A stretch of 24,249 nucleotides of DNA from Psychrobacter sp. UBA3480. GTDB taxonomy: Bacteria > Pseudomonadota > Gammaproteobacteria > Pseudomonadales > Moraxellaceae. Location: contig NZ_DFQV01000006.1 in assembly GCF_002377945.1 (NCBI RefSeq), positions 2,843 through 27,091 of the forward strand, written 5' to 3'. Positions 17,161-23,748 of the stretch are shown here, piece by piece (positions within the stretch are counted from its first letter, which is position 1; every line of letters begins with the position of its first letter). The notes under the pieces are model-generated. The model was not told the DNA's origin. It did not search any database and saw only the letters and a program-made list of their open reading frames with translations. The translations under genes were made by a program, and so were the position numbers.

Positions 17161-17580
17161 ATGAAAAACTTAACTGCTGCTATTCTAATTGCGCTTCCTG
17201 TTCTAATGGTAAGTCCTACAGTAATGGCCGCATCTTCAGATGCAGTGGCTAAAACTGTTGATGTTCAATTTAAAAAAGGCGCTAGTTCAGCTAACTATTA
17301 TGGGAAATTAAAGGGTAGTAAGTACGATTCCTATACATTTTATGCCAAAAAGAACCAAAAGCTTTCTGTTAAAACAATGGGAGGGAATGTAGATTCTTAT
17401 TTATTCCATAAGAATTTAGCAGACTCTGTTAACGTAGGAGAGTACGCCTCTGAGCTGGATGACCAAGGTTATTACACGCTTCCATATTCAGGTAAATATG
17501 AATTACGTATTCTTCAGCCACGTTCTCAAGCTTCTAAAGGAAAAACACCTCCATATTGGCTAGAAGTATCTATTCTATAG
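17161..17580 (+). CDS. pliG: Periplasmic inhibitor of g-type lysozyme (PliG)
   Basis: A Sec signal peptide at residues 1-23 ends in VMA. The mature domain reads VDVQFKKGASSANYYGKLKG, then YDSYTFYAKKNQKLSV, DSYLF, LDDQGYYTLPYSGKYELRIL and NKT-like KGKTPPYWLEV. From memory this follows E. coli PliG (YcgK) nearly segment by segment, with similar length (139 against about 133). PliG binds and blocks goose-type lysozymes of animal hosts in the periplasm. The 17-kb neighbourhood gives no further functional hint. A palindromic operator candidate lies upstream and a long inverted repeat downstream. Confidence 0.85.
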   Translation: MKNLTAAILIALPVLMVSPTVMAASSDAVAKTVDVQFKKGASSANYYGKLKGSKYDSYTFYAKKNQKLSVKTMGGNVDSYLFHKNLADSVNVGEYASELDDQGYYTLPYSGKYELRILQPRSQASKGKTPPYWLEVSIL

Positions 17581-17599
17581 GTATGTAAGCTTAATAATG

Positions 17600-17671
17600 G
17601 AGAGCATCCTATATTCTGTGTAACAGCTATGTGGCTTTCATCAATAATTACACAAAATGTAGGATGCTCTC
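17600..17671. repeat. 24-bp imperfect inverted repeat, likely pliG terminator, overlapping the next gene's end
   Basis: Arms at 17600-17623 and 17648-17671 match at 22 of 24 positions, with a perfect 12-bp outer part (GAGAGCATCCTA) and a 24-base loop. On the plus strand ACTTTTT follows, so it can terminate pliG. The right arm encodes the last residues of the convergent gene ending at 17641. Confidence 0.7.
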
Positions 17672-18111
17672 ACTTTTTCAAGAGGTATAGTCTTTAATTC
17701 TATTTTTTTGCATTCAAAAACTATTTCTGTATCACCTAATAAAAATAGTGAATGTATGATATTACTATCAGGCGTTACGTCTACTTCATGTACCATTATG
17801 GTGATTGGTAATATACAACAATTGATATTAACATTCACAATACCGGAATAGGTGATTTCTATTAAATCTTTGCCTTGTCTTTGCTCGATCTTCAACGAAA
17901 TCCTATCATTTTCTAAATCATAATAAATCGTCTGGATTATGCCTTTATTAAGCGTCTTCTCTCTATTATCTATTCCGTTTAAATCACTTGATAAAATCGG
18001 GCTTAACTCATCCCTATGTTTAAGTATCTTAGGAACTACTTCATGATAGTAGTACGTAAAATCCCAAGTATGCTCTCCATAAGAATTTACAAAGTGTTTG
18101 ATGTATTTCAT
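17641..18111 (-). CDS. Hypothetical protein, possible immunity-type protein
   Basis: I do not recognise this 156-residue protein. It has no signal peptide or membrane segment. It is predicted to be mostly beta-rich in its second half (IYYDLENDRISLKI, LIEITYSGIVNVNI, IMVHEVD…, IEIVFECKKIEL). The start at 18111 has an AAGGATAG ribosome site. AT-rich codon use and its place among orphan small genes recall immunity proteins of polymorphic toxins, but that is only inference. Its last eight codons lie within the pliG inverted repeat. Confidence 0.65.
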   Translation of the reverse strand: MKYIKHFVNSYGEHTWDFTYYYHEVVPKILKHRDELSPILSSDLNGIDNREKTLNKGIIQTIYYDLENDRISLKIEQRQGKDLIEITYSGIVNVNINCCILPITIMVHEVDVTPDSNIIHSLFLLGDTEIVFECKKIELKTIPLEKVRASYILCNY

Positions 18112-18176
18112 TATAACTATCCTTACATCTGACCCTACCGTTAATCTCGTAGGAAGTAACTTGGAAAATTTTCATC

Positions 18177-18230
18177 ATATAGTTCGATGCCTGTATAGCG
18201 CACCGAACACGTTCCCATAACAGACGTTAT
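18177..18230 (+). repeat. Partial copy of the structured repeat (R3)
   Basis: TTCCCATAACAG at about 18214-18225 is identical to bases in the 3' half of the element at 20230-20326, with a similar TTAT(T/G)A flank. GTTCGATG…GTATA just before it resembles GTTCGGTG…GTATA at the end of the element at 18596-18667. It lies just before the DUF4926 gene. Confidence 0.4.
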
Positions 18231-18250
18231 TAAATATAAGGCTTAGCAGT

Positions 18251-18469
18251 ATGTTGAATATAAACGATGTTATTAAGGTATCAAAAAATATTCAAGACGA
18301 TATCAGAGCAGGTCATTTGGGTACTGTAGTACATATTTTTGATCAAAATCCCCCTGTGTACTTAATTGAGTTTGTAGATGATGAAGGCCGTACAACTGAA
18401 ATGGCATCTCTAAAAGAAGAAGACATGAGCCTTTATTGGGTTGCCAGCACTGAAACATATGTCGAATAG
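18251..18469 (+). CDS. DUF4926 domain protein
   Basis: A 72-residue soluble protein with the DUF4926 pattern: GHLGTVVHIF, then VYLIEFVDDEGRTTEMASLKEEDM. The fold is expected to be a small SH3-like beta barrel. DUF4926 proteins are often found beside toxin-like partners such as DUF6883, and are thought to act as their antitoxin or immunity protein. No partner of that kind is adjacent here, so it appears orphaned. An AAGG ribosome site lies nine bases before the ATG. Confidence 0.78.
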   Translation: MLNINDVIKVSKNIQDDIRAGHLGTVVHIFDQNPPVYLIEFVDDEGRTTEMASLKEEDMSLYWVASTETYVE

Positions 18470-18595
18470 TTAACGGTGAATTGTCCTGACTATTAATGAC
18501 GACGTAATAACCTAGTCAAAAAACAATTAAGACAGGCTTATTAAGTACACTCAGATGTACATTGATTCAATATAAAAGCCTATACTCATAGTAAT

Positions 18596-18667
18596 CACTT
18601 GGACTACAGCCAAAGGTTCAAGTCCTCACTAGGGGACCGAACCAGTGAAGGAACCTGATTGGTTCGG
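18596..18667 (+). ncRNA. Candidate structured element R1
   Basis: It contains the 17-bp exact repeat CTTGGACTACAGCCAAA (18598-18614), also found at 20265. Possible fold: a closing stem CACT/AGTG (18596-18599 with 18644-18647). Hairpin one is TTGG/CCAA with the 7-base loop ACTACAG. Hairpin two pairs GGTTC with GAACC (18615-18619 with 18639-18643) and GTCCTC with GGGGAC around the loop ACTA. An 8-bp alternative pairs CCGAACCA (18637-18644) with TGGTTCGG (18660-18667) and would break hairpin two. There is no matching tRNA. It lies in the 282-base gap before the next gene. RNA or DNA function is unknown. Confidence 0.5.
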
Positions 18668-18751
18668 TGTAGGTATATTTTAAAATGAATCCTTCTAGCA
18701 TTACCGTTTCTACTAGCACGATTAATGACTCCTCTTTCAGAGAAGATTAAC

Positions 18752-19669
18752 ATGAGTAATATGCAACGATTGAAATCAGCACTGTTAAATAAAAGTAACG
18801 GTAAATGGTATCAGCGCGATAAGCTATACACAGGCATTATCTTCTTTGATAAACCTGACCATCAACTTGAAGCTTATGAGGTCAAAAATGGAGAGATTAT
18901 CAGGCCTTATGTATCACCATGTCAGAGAGGACTATCTTCGCCTATCCAAATAGATTCTACAGAGTTCTGTAATGAGATTGATGATATATATGGTTCTCGT
19001 GGAATACCACAACTCTATAAGAATAAGCTGTATCAAGGTATGTCTTATACCTTTATAGAAGGTAGGTGCAACCTAGAGTTATATACTCACGAAGACGGCA
19101 TATCCGAAAATCGAATTGACTGGAATACTCTTTCGTATGAACCAAAAGAATTTTTATTAAATTATTGCGATAATGGAGTGATGCACTCTCACGATGTACA
19201 TTCAACTGAAATAAATTTCAATTATTATAGTTCTGTTTGCGGAGAAAACAATGATGAAAAGGTTGGCATAAGATACACTGAACCGTTGAACAGAATTAGC
19301 TATTTTGAAGTCGCAGGCAATACCTTAATCACAAAATCTTATATGGAAAGTCCTATATCTGTGCCTGACGTGTATAGAATATTGAGTAATTATAAGAGAT
19401 TTATATTTGGCAAGTCTATACGATTAGATATAGATAAAAGCTTCATACAAGACTTATTCAATATATGGGTCAAAAATAACAGCTTTGAACATATTGAAAG
19501 CATGTCTCTTAATGGACTAGATGGCTTAGAGGATTTCGATTACTTTTTTAATAAACAAGTATTTGGAAAATTAAAAGAGGTTCGTTTAGATAAGATAACT
19601 TCAGCGAAGCAAATAAATCGACTCAAATACCACATGCCCGATACCAATATCGTAATACTGAATTATTAA
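18752..19669 (+). CDS. Hypothetical protein, weakly YwqK/LRR-like, possible immunity protein
   Basis: A 305-residue soluble protein that I cannot assign. Two early segments, GKWYQRDKLYTGIIFF and LYKNKLYQGMSYTF, repeat a W/L-Y-x-[RN]-[DK]-K-L-Y-x-G pattern like the YwqK/MORN-type antitoxin and immunity repeats. The C-terminus (SMSLNGLDGLEDFDYFF…FGKLKEVRLDKI) looks like degenerate leucine-rich repeats. I start at the ATG at 18752 because an AGAGAAG ribosome site precedes it; an upstream ATG at 18725 has none. It is followed 50 bases later by the endonuclease V homologue, and the pair is flanked by the two structured repeats. Confidence 0.7.
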   Translation: MSNMQRLKSALLNKSNGKWYQRDKLYTGIIFFDKPDHQLEAYEVKNGEIIRPYVSPCQRGLSSPIQIDSTEFCNEIDDIYGSRGIPQLYKNKLYQGMSYTFIEGRCNLELYTHEDGISENRIDWNTLSYEPKEFLLNYCDNGVMHSHDVHSTEINFNYYSSVCGENNDEKVGIRYTEPLNRISYFEVAGNTLITKSYMESPISVPDVYRILSNYKRFIFGKSIRLDIDKSFIQDLFNIWVKNNSFEHIESMSLNGLDGLEDFDYFFNKQVFGKLKEVRLDKITSAKQINRLKYHMPDTNIVILNY

Positions 19670-19719
19670 TTGTTTGAAGCACTAAAATTAAGTCATCTGT
19701 ATTTTAAGGTAGTAATAAA

Positions 19720-20241
19720 TTGATTTACCTAATTCTAGACGTACATTATAAAGAAGGCCAAGAAACCGACGCTGTTACAGCAACTGTTGCAGGTATCCGC
19801 TTCGAAGGCATTAAGCAATCACGTATTCTAAATGAATATACTGTAGAAGTTAATGACGTTGCACCTTATGAGTCAGGGCAATTTTATAAAAGAGAAATGC
19901 CTTGCTTACTGGCTTTGATTAACCAGATTGACGAACCTTTTGATGTAATTATCATAGACGGCTATGTATTGCTGGATAGTGTTGGCAAAGCAGGATTAGG
20001 CAAATATCTGTATGATCACCTAGCTAATACAAAGCCCATCATCGGTATCGCTAAAAATCATTTTTATGACATTACAGAAGACTATGCCGTTTGGCGAGGG
20101 ATAAGTAAGCGCCCTCTATATGTCACCAGTATTGGTATAAATATTACAACGGCGAAAAAGATGGTCAGTGAAATGGAAGGTGAACATCGAATACCTAAAA
20201 TGGTCGCTGATGTAGATAAACTAGGCCGTGTCATAAGTTAG
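19720..20241 (+). CDS. Compact endonuclease V homologue (TTG start)
   Basis: The endonuclease V fold is indicated by LILDVHY (D7), FYKREMP (E59), VIIIDG (D80), PIIGIAKN, and the C-terminal HRIPKMVADVDKLGR (H156), which mirrors the H-R-L-P…A-D segment of E. coli Nfi. All four metal/catalytic positions therefore seem present. Endonuclease V cuts next to deoxyinosine in DNA and, in some organisms, inosine in RNA. At 173 residues it is about 50 shorter than Nfi. The wedge motif PY(V/I)PG is replaced by PYESG, and the HPRR segment after the DG motif is missing. The start is a TTG with a TAAGG ribosome site; the next Met would lose D7 and E59. Its substrate may therefore differ. Confidence 0.75.
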   Translation: MIYLILDVHYKEGQETDAVTATVAGIRFEGIKQSRILNEYTVEVNDVAPYESGQFYKREMPCLLALINQIDEPFDVIIIDGYVLLDSVGKAGLGKYLYDHLANTKPIIGIAKNHFYDITEDYAVWRGISKRPLYVTSIGINITTAKKMVSEMEGEHRIPKMVADVDKLGRVIS

Positions 20242-20326
20242 AACAGCTATACCTATTGAAAGAGCTTGGACTACAGCCAAACCCTAACTAGGGAACCGCT
20301 CTTCTTCCCATAACAGGTCTTATGAC
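20230..20326 (+). ncRNA. Candidate structured element R2
   Basis: It carries the same 17-bp core CTTGGACTACAGCCAAA (20265-20281). Fold: an outer stem GTCATAAG/CTTATGAC (20230-20237 with 20319-20326), then ACCTATT/AACAGGT (one mismatch, 20251-20257 with 20312-20318) and AAGAGC/GCTCTT (20260-20265 with 20298-20303). Two hairpins lie within: TTGG/CCAA with loop ACTACAG, and CCCT/AGGG with loop AACT. Its left arm overlaps the last codons of the endonuclease V gene. No U-tract follows, so it is not an intrinsic terminator. Confidence 0.55.
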
Positions 20327-20360
20327 AAATAACTTTAATATCAACGATTGATCGAGCAAA

Positions 20361-20407
20361 AACCCACCGCAACTACCTATTTAACTAGGCAGCTTTGGTG
20401 GTTTTTT
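20361..20407. terminator. Bidirectional terminator overlapping the gcr stop codon
   Basis: Outer stem CCACC/GGTGG and inner stem CTACCTA/TAGGCAG (one G-T pair) around a 6-base loop, with A/T runs on both sides: T6 at 20402-20407, and AAAAA at 20359-20362 for the minus strand. The last gcr codons, including its TAA, are inside the stem-loop. Confidence 0.75.
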
Positions 20408-22825
20408 AGGTTTTGGTAAAGGTGTTTTTGCGTCACCAGTCTGCTTATCATCAGAGTCAGTATGGTGTGGATCATCACTAACAACGTCGCTATCAACCGC
20501 ACTTATCGTTTTGGTGACCTTATCGTATTGGATGTCATCGGTATAAGGAACGCTGTTTAGCTCGTCATCGACTAAACCATCGTCCAAATCCATTACCTTT
20601 TCAGGAGAGCTATACGGCTGCGTATGCTCATCTGTTGGCTGCTTTTCATAGTTGATGTCGGTGTTTGTCTGGGAATGTTGAGCATCAGCATGTTTAGATT
20701 CAGGCAGGATTCTGACATCAGACAAACGCCTTACCACATAATTACTCGGTATGGATTTGCCATTTTTTTGTGCGGAGGTATCATCAAATATCATGTGACC
20801 CTGACTATCGATACGCGCATATTTCATAGGCTTATCACGTGGCCAGAAAAAGTCAGACGGATGGCTAATAATATGGCCAAACACCAGTTTTGTGAGGCGA
20901 CTCCATTCAAAAAAGCGAACTTCTTTAGAACGTAGGGCGACAAACAGCGCCAGTGAAAAGCTAACGATTAAGTTGACGAGACCAATAAGGGCCACGCCAA
21001 GTATAGAAATTAGGATGAGGCTCCAACTGATGTCATCAGCAGATATATTGAATAGTCCGTGTGCCAAGTTTGCTGAAGCAAAGGCAATGTGACGAATATC
21101 AATTGGTAGGCCAAAGATATAGCCGATAGTCGCGGTACTACCTAAGAACACCCCGAATAAGAAATTACCCATGATAGCGCCCAAGTTGGCTTCTATAAAG
21201 CCGCCTAAACGCTGAAGCCATGAGCTAGGCAATATGTATTTCAACAATCTGTGACGTTGTATACGCGCGCCTACGTTGTTATAAACTGCCAAGTTGTCGT
21301 AGTAGCCGGCAATCAAACCAGATAAGAACAGATAAACCCCAGCAATGGCAGCATGGGGAAGTGCTAATGAGTGGAACGGGTCTAGATCATGTAGCAAGTG
21401 TCCTGCTTTTTCGGTGTCGATCATTGGCGCGCCAGTATATTGCAACCAAGCAAAAGATATAATCAAAGCGACGGGTACGGCTAACATGACGTTACCCATG
21501 ATAGCGATAAACTGGGTACGCAAGATATCGACGACCAATTCTGATAGCTTAGTCAACTGATGCGATTTTTTACCAGAGCCTTCAGAAATGGTAGAGGCAA
21601 TCGCAGCTGCGGTCATGGCTGGCTGCTTGGTCGCGACTGTGCCGCGAATAACATGAATAAATACGAAGCCCAAACCATAGATCATACTGTTGATGAACGC
21701 GCGACCCATGGGTGCGAGCGCTAAGTGGTACGCCAGTATTTTTATAGTTGCCATAAATGCAATGATAAAGCCACCAATAGAGGCTTTTTTGAGCATCTTT
21801 TGATAGCCAGCTTTATCGGTACTAATATAATGCTCACCGACGCGACTGGCATTTTCTGTGACTTTTCGAGAGAGTAGTTTGGTATTGTTATCAATCAAAT
21901 AACCAATACTATAGCGCTGATTGGCTGTAGTGATGAGCGCCTGTATCAGTTCGATAACAGCGCGATCTCGCTTTTGATTATCGTCTGTGACCAGCTCAGT
22001 CAAAATCCGCATACGCTGCAAGCTTTGATCTAGACGCAGCATCATATTAGTCAAACGAATAGAGATACCAGTTTTATAAATCCGCTTGCGTACGGTAGCG
22101 ACGATATCTTCGCACTGTTCCAGCATAACCAATAGGGGTGCGGGATCGACTGCTTGCTCGGGCGTAATGTCTGTCAAGGTATCAAGCTCATGTGCTTGAC
22201 GATATTGATTGACGAAGAGTACGGCTTCTTGATTTTGTGCAACAAAAGACGCGGAATAGTTCAGTATCTGCGGATAGGCCTCCATCAAATCAGGATGCAA
22301 GCCGATACCGCTGATGCGGTAAGACAAAATGATAATAGCATTTAAAATACTGTTTTTTGCGGTAGCGACTAGGTTTAAATGTTTCTCTTCTACGCGAACC
22401 AGCTCAACCAGTTTGTCCCATTTTTCCTTTTCGATATTGGCAAGCCAGCGTTCATCAGAGCGCTTATTAAATAAGTAGCTCACCAGTTCAACGACAGAGT
22501 CATCTTGTGGTAATAATGGTAAAAACCGATGGCCAATCAAACGGCGTAAACTGTTAAAGAACCCTTGATCGGACATGATACCAGTGTCGGTATACAGCGC
22601 GATTTGTCGATATTGGATAATCAGTTTTAGCACAAAACTAGACAGCCCATCACCATATTCTGGATGCTGATGTATGATATCAATAAGGGATTGAATTTTT
22701 TCGTTGGCCAATGCAGGTTCTTTATCACTGACTCGTAGCTCATCAATCAAGCGTTTGAGTACCGCAGGATCTGGCACGTCGCTCAAGGCGGTAATCTGTT
22801 GTAAAATGCGTTTTAATTCTGACAC
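20381..22825 (-). CDS. gcr: Gcr-family 'site-specific recombinase' membrane protein
   Basis: This 814-residue protein matches the Gcr (SpecificRecomb) family, named as a recombinase after Neisseria. It has a soluble N-terminal half (residues 1-340, mostly helical) and at least five membrane segments at about 348-368, 375-393, 438-462, 488-508, 545-575 and 601-631. A long tail from about 660 to 814 is rich in Asp, Ser, Thr and Pro and ends in KPKKPPKLPS. I see no serine- or tyrosine-recombinase signature. The membrane topology makes a recombinase role doubtful; treat the name as historical. It is monocistronic. Confidence 0.85.
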   Translation of the reverse strand: MSELKRILQQITALSDVPDPAVLKRLIDELRVSDKEPALANEKIQSLIDIIHQHPEYGDGLSSFVLKLIIQYRQIALYTDTGIMSDQGFFNSLRRLIGHRFLPLLPQDDSVVELVSYLFNKRSDERWLANIEKEKWDKLVELVRVEEKHLNLVATAKNSILNAIIILSYRISGIGLHPDLMEAYPQILNYSASFVAQNQEAVLFVNQYRQAHELDTLTDITPEQAVDPAPLLVMLEQCEDIVATVRKRIYKTGISIRLTNMMLRLDQSLQRMRILTELVTDDNQKRDRAVIELIQALITTANQRYSIGYLIDNNTKLLSRKVTENASRVGEHYISTDKAGYQKMLKKASIGGFIIAFMATIKILAYHLALAPMGRAFINSMIYGLGFVFIHVIRGTVATKQPAMTAAAIASTISEGSGKKSHQLTKLSELVVDILRTQFIAIMGNVMLAVPVALIISFAWLQYTGAPMIDTEKAGHLLHDLDPFHSLALPHAAIAGVYLFLSGLIAGYYDNLAVYNNVGARIQRHRLLKYILPSSWLQRLGGFIEANLGAIMGNFLFGVFLGSTATIGYIFGLPIDIRHIAFASANLAHGLFNISADDISWSLILISILGVALIGLVNLIVSFSLALFVALRSKEVRFFEWSRLTKLVFGHIISHPSDFFWPRDKPMKYARIDSQGHMIFDDTSAQKNGKSIPSNYVVRRLSDVRILPESKHADAQHSQTNTDINYEKQPTDEHTQPYSSPEKVMDLDDGLVDDELNSVPYTDDIQYDKVTKTISAVDSDVVSDDPHHTDSDDKQTGDAKTPLPKPKKPPKLPS

Positions 22826-22999
22826 GTCGCACCCTTTATCATGGTTGTTTCAATCGTTTTTATTATTTAAGTCGGTATAAGTGGTTGAGTAATGTTTACC
22901 AATCGTTCAATTGTAGTCGAGCGACATCTTGTCTTGCGTTATTTTAATCGGAGCTGCCTATTGATATTGAATTATTTTGTTAGCAGTTATTTTTACTAG

Positions 23000-23138
23000 G
23001 GTATGTTGACAATTACCGTAAATGGATAATCGTCGCTGCTAAATAGATATGAGCAGCAAACGACTCATCCGTTTTTCAGCACGCATGGCAATTTTCTTGA
23101 AACCTTTCCATGATGGCGCTTCCTTTTTTCGGTATTGA
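23000..23138 (-). mobile_element. IS5-family remnant (transposase C-terminus and one end)
   Basis: On the minus strand WKGFKKIAMRAEK continues, after a frameshift, as TDESFAAHIYLAATIIHLR and stops at 23013. This is the typical C-terminus of an IS5-family transposase. The frame break lies in a run of five A; six A would restore the frame. The end GGTATGTTGACA at 23000 directly follows CTAG (22996-22999), a typical IS5 target. No second end or catalytic region is present. The rest of the 509-base spacer (22826-23334) shows no gene. Confidence 0.7.
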
Positions 23139-23265
23139 TTTTATATCGTGATTGGCAATACAGCTTATATAAGCCGCCTATGAGTATTGATTATAGCCAT
23201 GCTGATAATATTTGTTTATCGAGTATAGCACCTAACTTATGGTACTTCGCTTATACCAGCTAATA

Positions 23266-23306
23266 AAAAAGCGCTGACTAAATATCATATCCAGTCAGCG
23301 CTTTTT
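23266..23306 (-). terminator. Intrinsic terminator of the roadblock/GTPase operon
   Basis: A 14-bp perfect stem AAAAAGCGCTGACT/AGTCAGCGCTTTTT with a 13-base loop lies about 30 bases after the roadblock gene stop. The sequence supplies T5 on either strand. Confidence 0.88.
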
Positions 23307-23334
23307 ATAAGCTTAGAGGCTATCTTGAGTCGCT

Positions 23335-23748
23335 TTATGCGCTGATAGCCGTTATCTCATTGGCGAGTCTTTTTGTCTTATATCTGGCTTCGGCTAACGT
23401 CATCTTGTTTTTGGCAACCACAGTCAGCACGCAAGGCTTACTCAGGTAGTCTGTTTTTACAAACAGCATATTACCCGACGTCGCCTCCACGATAGTGATC
23501 TCACACTCTCCTTGCTGCATTTGGCTAGCAGACGAATCGCTGAGTGCTGAAAGCGTGCTACTCATCGCCGCAAACTTATCTGCTTGATTGCTCAGCTCGT
23601 TTATCGAAAAACAACTAATGGGAAAGCCATCAGTGGTACACAAAGTCACGAGCGCAATTTCTCTATTGGCTTCACAAAGCTCTTTGATACAGCTTGAGAG
23701 CACCGCTTTTGCTTGGGAGTTTTCATTTATCATAATCGTATCTAACAT
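23335..23748 (-). CDS. Roadblock/LC7-domain protein (MglB-like)
   Basis: A 137-residue soluble protein with a single roadblock/LC7 domain: an N-terminal helix, a strand around IALVTLCTTDGFPISC, a central helix DKFAAMSSTLSALSDSSA, and strands ECEITIVEA and GNMLFVKT. Roadblock proteins of this type act as regulators or activators of Ras-like GTPases, as MglB does for MglA. The ATG at 23748 overlaps the stop of the upstream GTPase gene (TAATG), so translation is coupled. A second ATG five codons in is possible. Fused or coupled pairs of this kind occur widely in bacteria; which process this one controls cannot be seen. Confidence 0.85.
   Translation of the reverse strand: MLDTIMINENSQAKAVLSSCIKELCEANREIALVTLCTTDGFPISCFSINELSNQADKFAAMSSTLSALSDSSASQMQQGECEITIVEATSGNMLFVKTDYLSKPCVLTVVAKNKMTLAEARYKTKRLANEITAISA

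Noticed and set aside
18610..18643. tRNA-like T-arm sequence GGTTCAAGTCC in R1, suggesting a tRNA gene or tRNA fragment att site
   Set aside because: No matching acceptor, D-arm or anticodon stem exists upstream, and the loop ACTACAG lacks the U33 expected in an anticodon loop. The second copy (R2) does not keep the T-arm sequence.
20230..20326. R2 (and R1) as integron attC sites
   Set aside because: The imperfect palindrome and cassette-like layout are suggestive, but the required GTTRRRY core and its inverse RYYYAAC are not found at the ends. Here the centre, not the ends, is the conserved part.
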